Below, piece by piece: positions 46,563 through 64,000 of a stretch of DNA of 64,000 bases. Origin of the DNA: Perkinsus marinus ATCC 50983. Lineage: Eukaryota; Perkinsozoa; Perkinsida; Perkinsidae. The stretch lies in assembly GCF_000006405.1 (NCBI RefSeq), contig NW_003211193.1, positions 1 to 64,000 of the forward strand. Reading direction: 5' to 3'. The translations under genes were made by a program, and so were the position numbers. The first letter of the stretch is position 1, and each line of letters opens with the position of its first letter. The notes under the pieces are model-generated. The model saw only the letters and a program-made list of their open reading frames with translations, ran no database searches and was not told the DNA's origin.

Positions 46563-47389
46563 GTTTTATCGATTCTCCACGTTCCTGGTATCAACCCTTT
46601 TTGTTATCGTATCGTCACTATCAAACACCCGTTTATACACCCTTCCACAAGCTTACTTGTGTTGTGATAATCTCAGCTGTGTGGGGTAGGGGGATTGGTC
46701 CCGCTATTCTACCGATACACCCTTAGCCGTGGTAATCGGTACATCAGGTCTTGAGACTGCCAGACTGCAGGGCAGAGCTACCAGTATAGTACCAGCCGTA
46801 ACATATTACACCTACTATTGATCATCTGGAGTCAATCGGGATTCTACTGGCCTACCTCAGGTGGGACTAGATGCGGAGGCTCGCTTGAGTGCATCAACCG
46901 TCTCATGTGGAGGCGACGGAGCTGATCGATAATGTCAAGGATGAGGGATAATTTCGAACGTTGGAAGAATCAGTCCGCAATAGAAAAGTGGAACCGTAAT
47001 CGCTGTTGCTAGTTTTCCGCATTCTGCTGAGGACCGCCGGAAAATGGTTGTCCCCTTTTGCTTTTCCTCAGTTTGGAAGAACGTAGGTCTAAATTCATCT
47101 CGTACGCGTAATCAGCGGTGGGCGTGATCAGCTCGGTGGTGTAGCGAAAGGCTGAGGACCTTGATCAGTGCAGTTGGGTGATGAATTGGCAAGATTAATA
47201 ATTTCTTCAATGAGACTCTACTTGACCTGCTATTCAAAGTTTCATATAGCGGTTCAATTCAGTGGTGCATGAAGCGACTGATGCAAGTTTCGTAACTGAT
47301 AATGACACTCGTACTTCGTTGGTAGTTTATGTGATGCCAAATTTTGAATTGCTAGGCTGTTTACTTCGTTGAAGCCAAGTTGCATTCAA
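46563..47389. other. Intergenic region, nothing recognised
   Basis: No exon-like stretch or repeat family is visible on either strand. It should hold the RING-H2 3' UTR and the HPF1 promoter. Confidence 0.45.
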
Positions 47390-48999
47390 ATGGCGGCCAC
47401 CAAGCGGCATCGCAACGAGTTCAGTTCTGCAGGCGCGGAAGCGCAGGGAAAATCGAACCCCAAGGCCTCTAAGAGGGAGGGGAGCAAATACGAGAGCACC
47501 ATCAGTAGAATTCGCAACAAATTCCACATCGAGGTGGGCGTAACCGGGCGATCAACCGTGTGATGGGGCCGGCTCAGGTGCCCGATTCCTTCTTTACACT
47601 TTGGGAAGTCTGTAACAAGCTCAACTCGAGCGACCCTTGCGCTGCACTCGAGTGTATTGGTCTGAAGCTAGTGGGGCCTTTCCAGGAGGTTACGACTGTG
47701 ACTGATATGTGTAGGCCCTTACGGAGTTGTCTTTCGCATTGTAGTTGCGTGTGAGCCTACAGGAACCGAGTGAATGATCGGAAGAGGGTCTGCATATACC
47801 CGTTATCTGGACATATCTTTTTAGCGCAGAGTGCCTGGCGGTATTTCTACGACCCACCAGAGATCATCACGATCATGGTAGACCTGCAGGATCTGGGCCA
47901 CCATTGGGCATACTACATCGACAAGCCTGGCGACTCCCCAATCAGCGTAGTTGACTTGCGATGTCCTTCTCGGTCGAGTATCGTCCTCCTAATAGGTGTT
48001 GGTTGCCTCGCGTGCCAATGACTTCAAGTTCCGGGCTGCATCAGATTCTGTGTTATCCCTTGTCTATGATATGGCAAGAGATCATGAGAAGGGCGATGGA
48101 ATTGTGGCTGCTATCGAATCGTAAGATGAGCTCATCATCTTGACAGTGAATGCTCTGCAACCAATAAGCTACACTTTCGCTCGCAAGGTGCAGTGTTGGA
48201 ATATATGTTCGCTTTTCTCAGCTGAGTTCAGGAGTTTCTTCACTAATTCATGTACGAATTCCGGTAGAAAATTTTTATATTGTCAACAGCATATGTAGTT
48301 GGTCATCTGCATATTTTCCCACATTGTCAGGTTGTGTCACGACAAAGCCGAGTTAAAGGTGTCGACCACTGCATGGAAGAGCCGAATGAGGCGGGCACAA
48401 GGGACGACCTTCAATGGTTTGGGTGTATTGGTCCCCTATGATAAACACACTGAGGTGGTTCGAGCCATGCTGAGGGATGGGATCTTATCGTTTACATGTG
48501 TCAGGTCGGCTATCGGGAGCTTCCAGTCAGTTCTAAAGCTCTCAAAGGAATCCTGGACAAGATTCGTGATGCACCACCAGGCGAACGAGACACCTCCAAA
48601 TTGGACGAGATATTCACCTGGACTAATATAGGCAACGACGAGGGTGAGCCTGGCTCATTGCGGTGACACTTACCATTTTCATTCACATTTCAGGAGATTT
48701 TGGTATGGGTCTCGAGCTCGGGCAGGACCTATTTTGCGCAGACAAGCCTGGCGTAGGTCCGGTCTTCACTAAGCCACTCACTATAATTCTCCGCAATGCA
48801 TATAAGCTGCTCGAAAGGCAAGCTTTTATACCTGTTATTGAAGCACATACTCAGGTGAGGGGGCAGCACGATGAAACGCCGTACATGTTGATGCTCTATT
48901 GATGACTTGTTTCAGTGGAGAGTTTCCCAGTTCGAGAAATTAGGAGCGAAATGCTCAGGTTTGGCTCCAGGCTGTCTAGATCTGGAGAAGCACCCCTGA
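47390..48999 (+). CDS. HPF1: HPF1-like histone PARylation factor
   Basis: HPF1 completes the active site of PARP1/PARP2 and redirects ADP-ribosylation to serine at DNA breaks in the nucleus. Seen: a Lys/Arg-rich N-terminus (MAATKRHRNEFSSAGAEAQG), VPDSFFTLWEVCNKLNSSDP and CIGLKLVGPFQ, WRYFYDPPEIITIMVDLQDL, FNGLGVLVPYDKHTEV, VGYRELPVSSKALKGILDKI, then GNDEGDFGMGLELGQDLFCA. These match human HPF1 motifs (FYHFWKFCEEL, LGLQLVGPY, WRFYYDPPE, GLVVPVDK, GYRELPET, NDECDYGMGLELGMDLF). The Asp-Glu pair that supplies the catalytic Glu284 in human HPF1 is kept at 48,637-48,642. One intron carries a family 1 MITE (48,191-48,326). The C-terminal exon (WRVSQFEKLGAKCSGLAPGC) after the usual end is an extension. 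Start is the first ATG of the basic exon. Confidence 0.9.
48191..48326 (-). mobile_element. Family 1 MITE in an HPF1 intron
   Basis: Begins CAGTGTTGGAATATATGTTC and ends GCATATTTTCCCACATTG. Flanks GCAAGGTG and TCAGGTTG agree at 5 of 8 positions. Confidence 0.7.
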
Positions 49000-49989
49000 T
49001 ACAGTAGCGTACAATGTTTTGTCAGTAAAATGCAGTTCAATTCATCACCATCATATCTGGTCAGTGTTCATCAATTCTCTCGGACTATTGGTAGAAGGAT
49101 TCATGGTTCCTTAGTGGAGGTGATTGAACGATGATTGGTCGATATCTGATGTCGAAGTCGTTTCCACACTGGGCACTGTGAGTGTCCTAATTCCTGGGAT
49201 GTATATTGGCGACTACTGCTTTGCAGTGTGGGAGAAGAGAATCAAGTGAGCTTGCCAGCGGTGACATACTGGATTGAGTCCGTTTACACTGAGATGAACG
49301 GCGGGTTCTCTACGGCCATTCTATTCATCTCTGCAACGGATGACGGGAATCACTACGGAAAATATCGAAATTGGTGTTTTTCGTGGAGGTTACCGTGCAG
49401 AACTATCTCTGCTCAGCGTCTACGCAGCACTATCAATAGGCTCGATTTGGATATTGTCCTTGGCTGCTTCACCTATCACGCTAATTATAACATGATTATG
49501 AGAGCACAAATACACGCTTTATTTCTGGGGTTTCTTTCTGTAGTAACAAACTAATACTGACAATTGTTTCACAGTTCGCCTTACGAATAACATCATAACT
49601 CAGAGTTGAAATGGCTGGTTGGTGATCGCATTTATCACTGTAACTTTTCACGATTCATGATAAAAAGTATCCCCTTAATGATAGGCTAGTAGAGCATGGT
49701 CCATTACAGCTCGTAGTGAGAATAACGATGAACCCGCACGAAGAATCAATCCAACGTCATGACAACAAGATTAGTGAGCATCCATAGCATATCTTCTGGG
49801 TATCGTGCGATTTCATCACAATCACGGCGATTCGGGAGGGTATTTGTAGAGCAGGACATTATTCCCGGCCGGAGTCACTGACATTTGAAAAGGCCTCAAC
49901 GGGAATGTTCAAGACGACGAGAAATCCTAGAGTGAGAGAAGCGACTGTAGAACGATAACTGATGGCTGAATTAACAACCATCAGTATTC
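49000..49989. other. Intergenic or unresolved region
   Basis: A plus-strand frame at 49,228-49,554 (108 codons) has scattered hydrophobic residues but no motif, and an overlapping frame is equally open, so it is not called. From about 49,830 the sequence resembles 51,919 onward (GGGAGGGTATTTGTAGA versus GGGAGGGAATTTGTAGA), marking the start of the tandem duplication. Confidence 0.4.
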
Positions 49990-50863
49990 ATTTTCCATAT
50001 TGTGCTTCAACCACACCGATCCGCCACTCCCCATCCGTGGCATGAATTCCGTAACGGAATTTCCATGCAAATGTCTATCAACCGTAGTAGGGAATATGGA
50101 TCCTGCTCTGGTGAACAGGCTGCTTACCAGTAGCAAAAGTTAAATTGGATCTGTCGTAAATTATCGCGGCAGCCTCGTCCTTGGGATTCATGACAAGGAA
50201 TACCCCAATCGCTGAAGGCCACCTATTATGTATCTACGATGCAACCCGAGCGTATTAGCGTTTGTCTGGGTGATGTTGTTTTGAGTAAGACCTACATCCT
50301 GGATCGCTTTCGGCAGCATCGTCGTGCCCACTTTCTTCCCATGCCATTTGTTCCTCACCAGGACAGAGGATATATAGATCCATGTAGCGTTCTTTTCATC
50401 CTTTGATCTACAGTGAAGACGTCATAGGCGAAATGAGGATGCTCGATGATCCAGTCACAAGGACTCAGTCAGATATTCCCTCGATACCATGTTACAGACA
50501 GAGTCCAGCCCTACAGTGCCGACAGCATGATCGTGGGCGGTAGCTTTCTCGACTCTACGTATCCCACGATGTTCTGAGACGGCAAAAACTGAAAATATAT
50601 CTCCGAAATCAAATTACATCTGAGGGGGGAGCAGCCGGGTCAACCGCGACAAACCGTTCCTCTCCCCCAACCAATGGCATTGATTCCCCGATCAACATGT
50701 CGAGGGGCATCCACGGTCTGTATTCAAGATCGAGTGCTGTACGATTGCCCAGGCTCTTTTCTTCAAGTAAATTGATGGATGAGCTGTGGGGAAGAGCACT
50801 GATTCCCAATCCGCTCGCCGTGTTGTACGCTGAAGAGGTGTATATCAGGAGTGAAGTCCTCAT
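49990..50863 (-). CDS. Secreted GNAT-domain protein, tandem copy A
   Basis: The start at 50,863 aligns with copy B and gives a signal-peptide-like N-terminus (MRTSLLIYTSSAYN). It is followed by NRTALDLEYRPWMPLDMLIG and GGEERFVAVDPAAPPSDV, nearly the same as copy B. A later exon reads YISSVLVRNKWHGKKVGTTM then LPKAIQDVGL (about 50,290-50,380): the R-x-x-x-x-G-x-(G/K) acetyl-CoA loop region of GNAT N-acetyltransferases in altered form. NPKDEAAAIIYDRSNLTF (about 50,165) corresponds to the N-x-x-A-x-x-(L/I)Y-x-(R/K)-x-x-F motif near the end of the fold. The 3' end is approximate. Its signal peptide is weaker than in copy B. Substrate unknown. Confidence 0.5.
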
Positions 50864-52212
50864 GAAATCAAAGCAACTAGGCGCGACGTACAGAGGCAGA
50901 ATGAGCTCATCGCCACGAGAATAGGCGCAGCCTATTAGTGGCACGCGCGAGAGACATGGTAGTCATCGCGACTAAGGATGGAAATGATGGCTTGCGCGCT
51001 ATTTCGGCCGTCTGTCTCGTTTCCTCTCTGGCTGGAAAGCGCTTTGAGCGAGAGTCTATCTGTTCCTGGAATTACTGTATCTGTCTCTTCCAGATTAAGC
51101 GTATATCTTACTTCGCAATAGCAGTGCGACTCACAGTGATCTGATATAGTACATCGTATAAGTGTATGTACTACCTAGTAGGTACTACATACACTTATAC
51201 GATGTAGGTAGTACCTACATGGGTTGGGAACCCCAACTTGGGATCGTGATCGATAATGCGAAATTCTCGATCACGAATAGTTTCGAGACAATACCGAGAA
51301 GAGCTCTCCGCACTCTCCTCATAATCTTCAGTTCTGGTTGAATTGAGCTCTCACTTGAGGAGACGGTTGTCGCTGATGTTAGTGTTGCGGCAACATTCGC
51401 CTCCACGTGAGTGGCGTAGCCGCGCTGCTATGGGCTGCTAATTCGAGTGGCTGAGTGGGTCGGTATTGCCTGGAACGATATTAGAGGAATTATCTCTTCG
51501 CGAAGCCATAATCCGTATCATGCCAACGACTCGACCACCGAATCGGTACCCAGGAGATCTACAATACAACACAACTTGCAGTCTGCAGGATGATTATGCA
51601 GTCGGTCAGATCTACACAGCGATCGTGTACGCACGGAAAGTCTTTTCAATATCGTTCACTTGTTAGCTAAGATTCGTATATCTAAGTGAGATTCAAAGGA
51701 GTTTTTGATTTGGAAATTGACTGCATTGAGCATAGCACATCAATCGGTCTCTGGTGAGAATCTTCTAAGTACAAATCATTGTAATATGGCTACATATGGC
51801 GATTGCATTGAACAGTGAGAAGTCAATGCAGAACAAGGACCGGAGTAGCAAGGTTACAACTGAGCATATGGTTCGGCATGGTGCAGCTGATCATCATTGC
51901 ATGCTTTCGTCAACATTATGACGACTCGGGAGGGAATTTGTAGACCCACAACTGCACTCCGCTCCCTGACATTCAGAGAGAGTATTAACGACATCCAGGA
52001 AAAAAAGAATGACCTTTCACAATTTCACGACCTCACTGAATGAACCTCTGACGAACATAGTGAAATTCCAGAGCGATATGATGCATCTCAAACACTATTA
52101 ATGATTCTCCAGAGCAATTTATGGAACCTCAGACCCCGTCAAATCAGAGCAACTGGATTCCTTGGTAAAACAGCCTAGATTGTAGCAGATCATCTAGTAG
52201 TGCTCAACAACA
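50864..52212. other. Intergenic spacer between the GNAT tandem copies
   Basis: Apart from the composite palindrome, no exon is convincing. Parts near 51,919-51,990 are similar to 49,835-49,900, as expected for duplicated flanking DNA. Confidence 0.4.
51151..51220. repeat. Composite near-perfect palindrome (two overlapping hairpins)
   Basis: Arms ACATCGTATAAGTGTATGTA (51,151-51,170) and its exact reverse complement (51,186-51,205) enclose CTACCTAGTAGGTAC, itself palindromic (TACCT-AGT-AGGTA). Overlapping the right arm is ATGTAGGTA-G-TACCTACAT (51,202-51,220). It lies between the two secreted GNAT genes, with nothing coding around it. Confidence 0.8.
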
Positions 52213-53090
52213 TCACGACAAAAAATTGCTTGCGGAATTCACTAGAGGGAATCTACTAGAGTCACTATCGAAATGGTGTAGGGTGGAGGAAACACAATTA
52301 ACGAACCATCACTGGAGATTATTCAGCAAGTCCAATCGTTTAACGGTTGCTTATGGAAATTGTGAGGTTTTCCACTCACCAGCAACACGAGTGAAGTTGA
52401 GTCTGCTGTAAAGCTTGATCGCAAACTCGTTCCTGAGTTCCACAGAAAGATATACCCCGATCGCCGAGGGCCACGTCGAATGGATCTACGAAGCGAGATA
52501 GCAACCTCAGTATACGAGCGATTCTCCGGTAATGGTCTCGCAAGTAAAACCTACATCTTGGATCGCCTTTGGTAGCATCGTCGAGGCCACCTTTTTCCCC
52601 TGCCATTCGTCCCTCACCACGACATAGGATATAAGAATCCAGATAGCGTGCGTTTCATCCTCTGATCTGAGGATCGAAACGGAAGGAGCATTGATAATCC
52701 TGTGGACGAAATGAGCAGAAGATCGGTCCTAGCCTTACTGTGTTAACCACATGTCATCAGGCGGTTCCTCCCTCGAGTCCACGAACCCTACAATATTCTG
52801 AAACGTGGAAGACTGGAAATTCATCTTCGACCGGAACTCACGTCCGATAAGGGAGCAATCGGGTCGATCGCGACAAACCTTCGCGTTCCCTCGGCTGTCA
52901 GAGTTTTCTTGTTCATAAATCCATCGAGAGGCGTCCATGGCCTGTATTCGAGCTCGGAAGCTGTGCGATTGACTGCTCCTCTTTTTTCTTCGGGCAAGCC
53001 GTCCGGTGAAATATGTGAAGGCGCGCGGATTCTTTTTCCGATTACTGCGGTGAGTGCAAAACAGGCGCATATCAGCGTCGAGCTCTTCAT
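52213..53090 (-). CDS. Secreted GNAT-domain protein, tandem copy B
   Basis: The start at 53,090 opens a clear signal peptide (MKSSTLICACFALTAVIG). NRTASELEYRPWTPLDGFMN and GTRRFVAIDPIAPLSDV are shared with copy A. After an intron: NIVGFVDSREEPPDDMWLTQ. Next exon: THAIWILISYVVVRDEWQGK then KVASTMLPKAIQDV, the beta4-alpha3 motif A region of GNAT acetyltransferases (V-x-x-x-(Y/W)-x-G-(K)-x-(V/L)-x-x-x-(M/L)L). Then GVYLSVELRNEFAIKLYSRL followed by NFTRVA, motif B with Asn-x-x-Ala-x-x-LY. A last exon ends at 52,213. The protein is about 190 residues. Secreted GNATs are unusual because acetyl-CoA is cytosolic or organellar; ER-lumen action or binding-only roles are possible. Confidence 0.62.
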
Positions 53091-53368
53091 GGACGAAGAT
53101 AATAACTCGAGACTAAGAGACGATGAGCTCCCTGAGTGCGAATGCTTTTCATAGGAGTTGGACGTGACCCTACCGAGAATGAACTTGCGCGATTGATAAT
53201 GACAGGTTCGAGCAATCGCGACTCAAGCCGTAGGTTGGAAACGGCAGTTCGCCAGTGATTCGATCGTCCGTCTCGTCTCTATTCTTTGTTCGAATATCTC
53301 GAGGACGAGACTATTCTGATTCATTGAAAGCAACAGTTGATCTTAGTATTTCTATTCGAACATGTTGT

Positions 53369-54480
53369 CTATATGTGCTGTGTCATTTGTTTCAGGACTT
53401 GTATAGTACGTTGAAGTGCTCTGATACGTACTGTTTTCGGACTGGATGAAATCCAGACAATCTCTAACGAAACACTCACTCTTATAGAATGATACATACT
53501 TGAGAGAAAACTTCTGTAACACTGCAACGGATCGTAGAAGACCAGAAAGCTAATCAAAGCCGTCCAGATCAACTGCACTGAAGCCACACTCTGCATTGCT
53601 TCGACGTCGCACACTAACAACCAGGTCATAGTCCCCATATCGACAGCGTACGTCGCAACGAATAGAAAGCAGGCCAAAACCGCTAGGACTTCCATGACTG
53701 ATCCCACGAAAGGCCAGAAGAGGACCACCAGGCCCAAGATAACGGAGAACAGCAATGCGCAACAGACAAGGAGAGCGCGGAGCCTAATCATCTTTGTCCA
53801 CCCTCCAGAAACTTTATAATCAACGTAGGTGGCACAAATAGCAACGACCATTGCGGACACAAAGAATGTCCCGGCAAAAACAAGGTGGGTGACCGGCATG
53901 CGATAGAAGGGTATACACGCTACTCCGACCATGCCGAGAATCGTTGTGAAAGTAGAGAATTTAGTAATCGTTTGACATCTGTGAGTCCACACATCATTCG
54001 CTTCTATACGATACTCTACGAAGGCCATCCGAGCATACGCGAAGAATCCGAACAGAACCGCGGCCTGAAAAACAGACAATATAGTCCCAAGGGCTGAGAA
54101 GGTCTCACCATAGTCATGCCGAAGCCCCCATAGATTCTTGACGGGTCCCACTGTATGACGGTCGAAATGTACAGATACGGATATCTAACCTAATCAGACA
54201 TAGGGATACGATCGACTGAATACTGGTGGCCTTATCCTACTTGATCATAAGTCACAGCATAATAATATGCTAAAACAATACCCCCCACAGGGAAAACGGC
54301 CTGATCGACAACAGCCTTGTCGAAACGAAGTTCAGCATCTTTCTACTCACAAACAATACAACGAGCATTCGCATAGACATGACCCTCACGGCCGTTGGAT
54401 GGACAGTCGAGACCCGATTCTCGTCGAAACATCGGGAGGAACCCGGAGTCAATCCGCTGTGCCTCCGTTGCATGCTTCCT
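53369..54480 (-). CDS. Frag1/DRAM/Sfk1-like membrane protein
   Basis: The main exon (54,151-53,369) encodes about six hydrophobic segments: GTILSVFQAAVLFGFFAYAR, TTILGMVGVACIPFYRMP, THLVFAGTFFVSAMVVAICA, ALLVCCALLFSVILGLVVLF, VLAVLACFLFVATYAV and IWTALISFLVFYDP. The stretch GVACIPFYRMPVTHLVFAGT matches the Frag1/DRAM/Sfk1 signature (G-x-x-x-x-P-x-x-x-x-x-x-H-x-x-(F/G)A-x-x-F). Known members: Sfk1 and TMEM150 at the plasma membrane, DRAM in lysosomes, and PGAP2 in Golgi GPI-anchor remodelling. An upstream exon around 54,270-54,480 may supply the first helix (MSMRMLVVLFVSRKML). The sub-family is uncertain. Confidence 0.55.
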
Positions 54481-54741
54481 ATACAAACGACTGAAGGATT
54501 TCCAGTCAGCTAATTCAATACGGTTGATCTCAAGAGTATAGTGCCCGTGCACAGTGAACTCAATAACGCAACGGCCTATAGTGTAATGACGTCTTCTTTC
54601 AGTTTTGATGATGTTTCAACTTTCATAATAAAAGGGTGTGTTTCCTCACTAACACTTCCTTCTTGCCAGTGTACGCAGAGCATCACGATCATGATACCTA
54701 GAAAACAGCGTGGGCTTCCTCACAACCCAATAGAGCTGATC

Positions 54742-62966
<8,225 letters not shown>

Positions 62967-63097
62967 TTAGTGCGAATAACAAAGTAGCCCTTCATAATGA
63001 TGAAATAATCGTATACGCCTTCCCAAATTTTAAAAGACAATATAACTCAACAAATACGTCCACGACGGGAAAATGTAGAGGAGTTTATCAAGAAAAT

Positions 63098-63563
63098 TTA
63101 GATTTTCTGATAAATTTCATAACCGCAAGAGCGTCGCTGGTTTGAAAGCGTTGGGCGATTCTCCTTGGCAAAACTCGTTAACGTCATGCCTACATGTCTA
63201 TGATGGTCATGTCGTATCAGAAGCTCGATGTCGATCTGGTCCACAGAAGAGTCTGCTTCCAGATGGAACGTATTCGGTGAACAACTCCCATCGTGAACTA
63301 GAATGAAACCCCGGTGAGCATTTCTCGGGTTGGCTAGCAGTATAGGATCCTCACAGACGGACCCTAGATTCAGGGTTAAAGGCCTGTTCGGGAACGTTGA
63401 ACATGTGTGAAGGCGCTATCTGATAGAAATAATAACTTTCCGAAGTACTGACTATTCTGCTTATGTAATATCTCACTTAAAGCTGACGAGAAAAAGAGGC
63501 ATCTGTACAGCAACGACTTAATGAGATAAATGCTAAAGTCAGCGTTGTCAGGTAACCCCCCAT
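63098..63563 (-). CDS. Small secreted protein of unknown function
   Basis: The Met at 63,563 opens a hydrophobic leader (MGGYLTTLTLAFISLSRCCT, cleavage plausible near DASFS). After one short intron an open exon of about 100 codons (TCSTFPNRPLTLNLGSVCED; FILVHDGSCSPNTFHLEADS; DQIDIELLIRHDHHRHVGMT) runs to the TAA at 63,098. It has four or more cysteines, consistent with disulfides. No family is recognised. It shares a short divergent-free interval with the DHX8 5' end, both on the minus strand. Confidence 0.45.
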
Positions 63564-64000
63564 TTTTGGTTTTGCGTGCTGAAGAAATATGCGGCGCGCG
63601 CGGATCATTCCCTCCTGAAAAGTGCTAAAAATAGTTGACACTTGCGAAAACTTTGTTTGAACAACTACGAAATGAACTACTTGTTTGACTGTGACTTGGA
63701 TGATGATCTCACTATAATCTTCCACGTCAGACTTGCATAATTCTGTTTCCACAAAAACTTGGATGTGTTAACATATTGGTCATAGCTCGATCAAAGGCAC
63801 AACAACACGTGAAATCGCATTCTTAGAAAAATCCGCAGGGAGCCTATCTCACAACTTCCCTTGAAGAGAACTTTTTGAAGTTCTCAAGCATGTAATTGCT
63901 GTTTTTTTTTCTAATCCCGACTCCTAAGGCCGCCATAGTAACCTAAAGGAGGCTTCCTTCATCTACTTGCACCTCGCGGGCTAAGGAGCACTCCCTTGAG
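63564..64000. other. Right end of window, no gene seen
   Basis: Probably promoter of the small secreted protein. A T-rich run at about 63,902 is the only visible structure. Confidence 0.4.

Noticed and set aside
49228-49554. 108-codon plus-strand frame downstream of HPF1
   Set aside because: An overlapping frame is equally open, composition is not convincing, and no motif or signal peptide is seen.

Overview
The window is nuclear DNA from a unicellular eukaryote. Nearly every gene is split by very short introns (about 23-90 nt, mostly 40-57 nt) with GT-AG ends, weak donor consensus and at least one GC-AG intron. Stops TAA, TAG and TGA are all used. Short introns, intermediate GC content, and a mix of conserved genes (SDHB, CLN3-like, DHX8/PRP22, HPF1, a BRO1 protein) with many unrecognisable secreted or membrane proteins fit an alveolate protist. 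A perkinsozoan such as Perkinsus is my best guess, but that is inference. A 100-N scaffold gap lies at 21,282-21,381.

Layout. 1-4,445 (+): ZNF598/Hel2-like ribosome quality-control E3 ligase, 5' end probably outside the window. 4,974-7,567 (+): TTD14-like P-loop protein. About 9,120-10,480 (+): cyclin-domain protein. 12,816-14,623 (+): multi-pass membrane protein. 15,407-16,468 (-): N-myristoylated protein. 17,200-20,660 (+): unrecognised multi-exon coding tract. 20,881-21,590: foldback-like element with 201-bp inverted arms around the gap. 21,840-24,331 (+): TMEM65-like membrane domain fused to two GAF domains. 24,587-25,300 (-): single-pass membrane protein. 26,552-28,990 (-): coiled-coil protein. 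29,080-30,318 (-): leucine-rich-repeat protein. 30,342-32,353 (-): two unrecognised genes. 32,914-34,191 (-): CLN3/battenin. 34,840-35,954 (+): SDHB. 37,868-39,437 (+): BRO1-domain protein. 39,894-41,754 (-): SDR-SCP2 peroxisomal-type protein. 43,540-44,886 (+): RsuA-type pseudouridine synthase. 44,951-46,562 (+): RING-H2 protein. 47,390-48,999 (+): HPF1. 49,990-53,090 (-): tandem pair of secreted GNAT-domain proteins. 53,369-54,480 (-): Frag1/DRAM/Sfk1-like membrane protein. 54,742-62,966 (-): DHX8/PRP22 spliceosomal helicase. 63,098-63,563 (-): small secreted protein.

The right half is loaded with short non-autonomous elements. Family 1 is about 130-170 bp, has CAGTG termini and, in the best copies, 8-bp target duplications; this is a hAT-like signature. 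Twelve copies are visible, almost all in introns or between genes. Family 2 is about 100-140 bp with termini around GTTTCACCCG; six copies are visible, one nested inside a family 1 element. A third dispersed repeat occurs at about 24,455 and 60,035. Three large trinucleotide microsatellites occur, two of them inside introns.

There is no operon logic. Neighbouring genes are functionally unrelated (RNA processing, ribosome quality control, ADP-ribosylation, mitochondrial respiration, lysosomal and endosomal membrane, peroxisomal lipid metabolism). The most unusual item is the TMEM65-GAF fusion, which would couple an inner-mitochondrial-membrane Ca2+/Na+ handling domain to ligand-sensing GAF modules.
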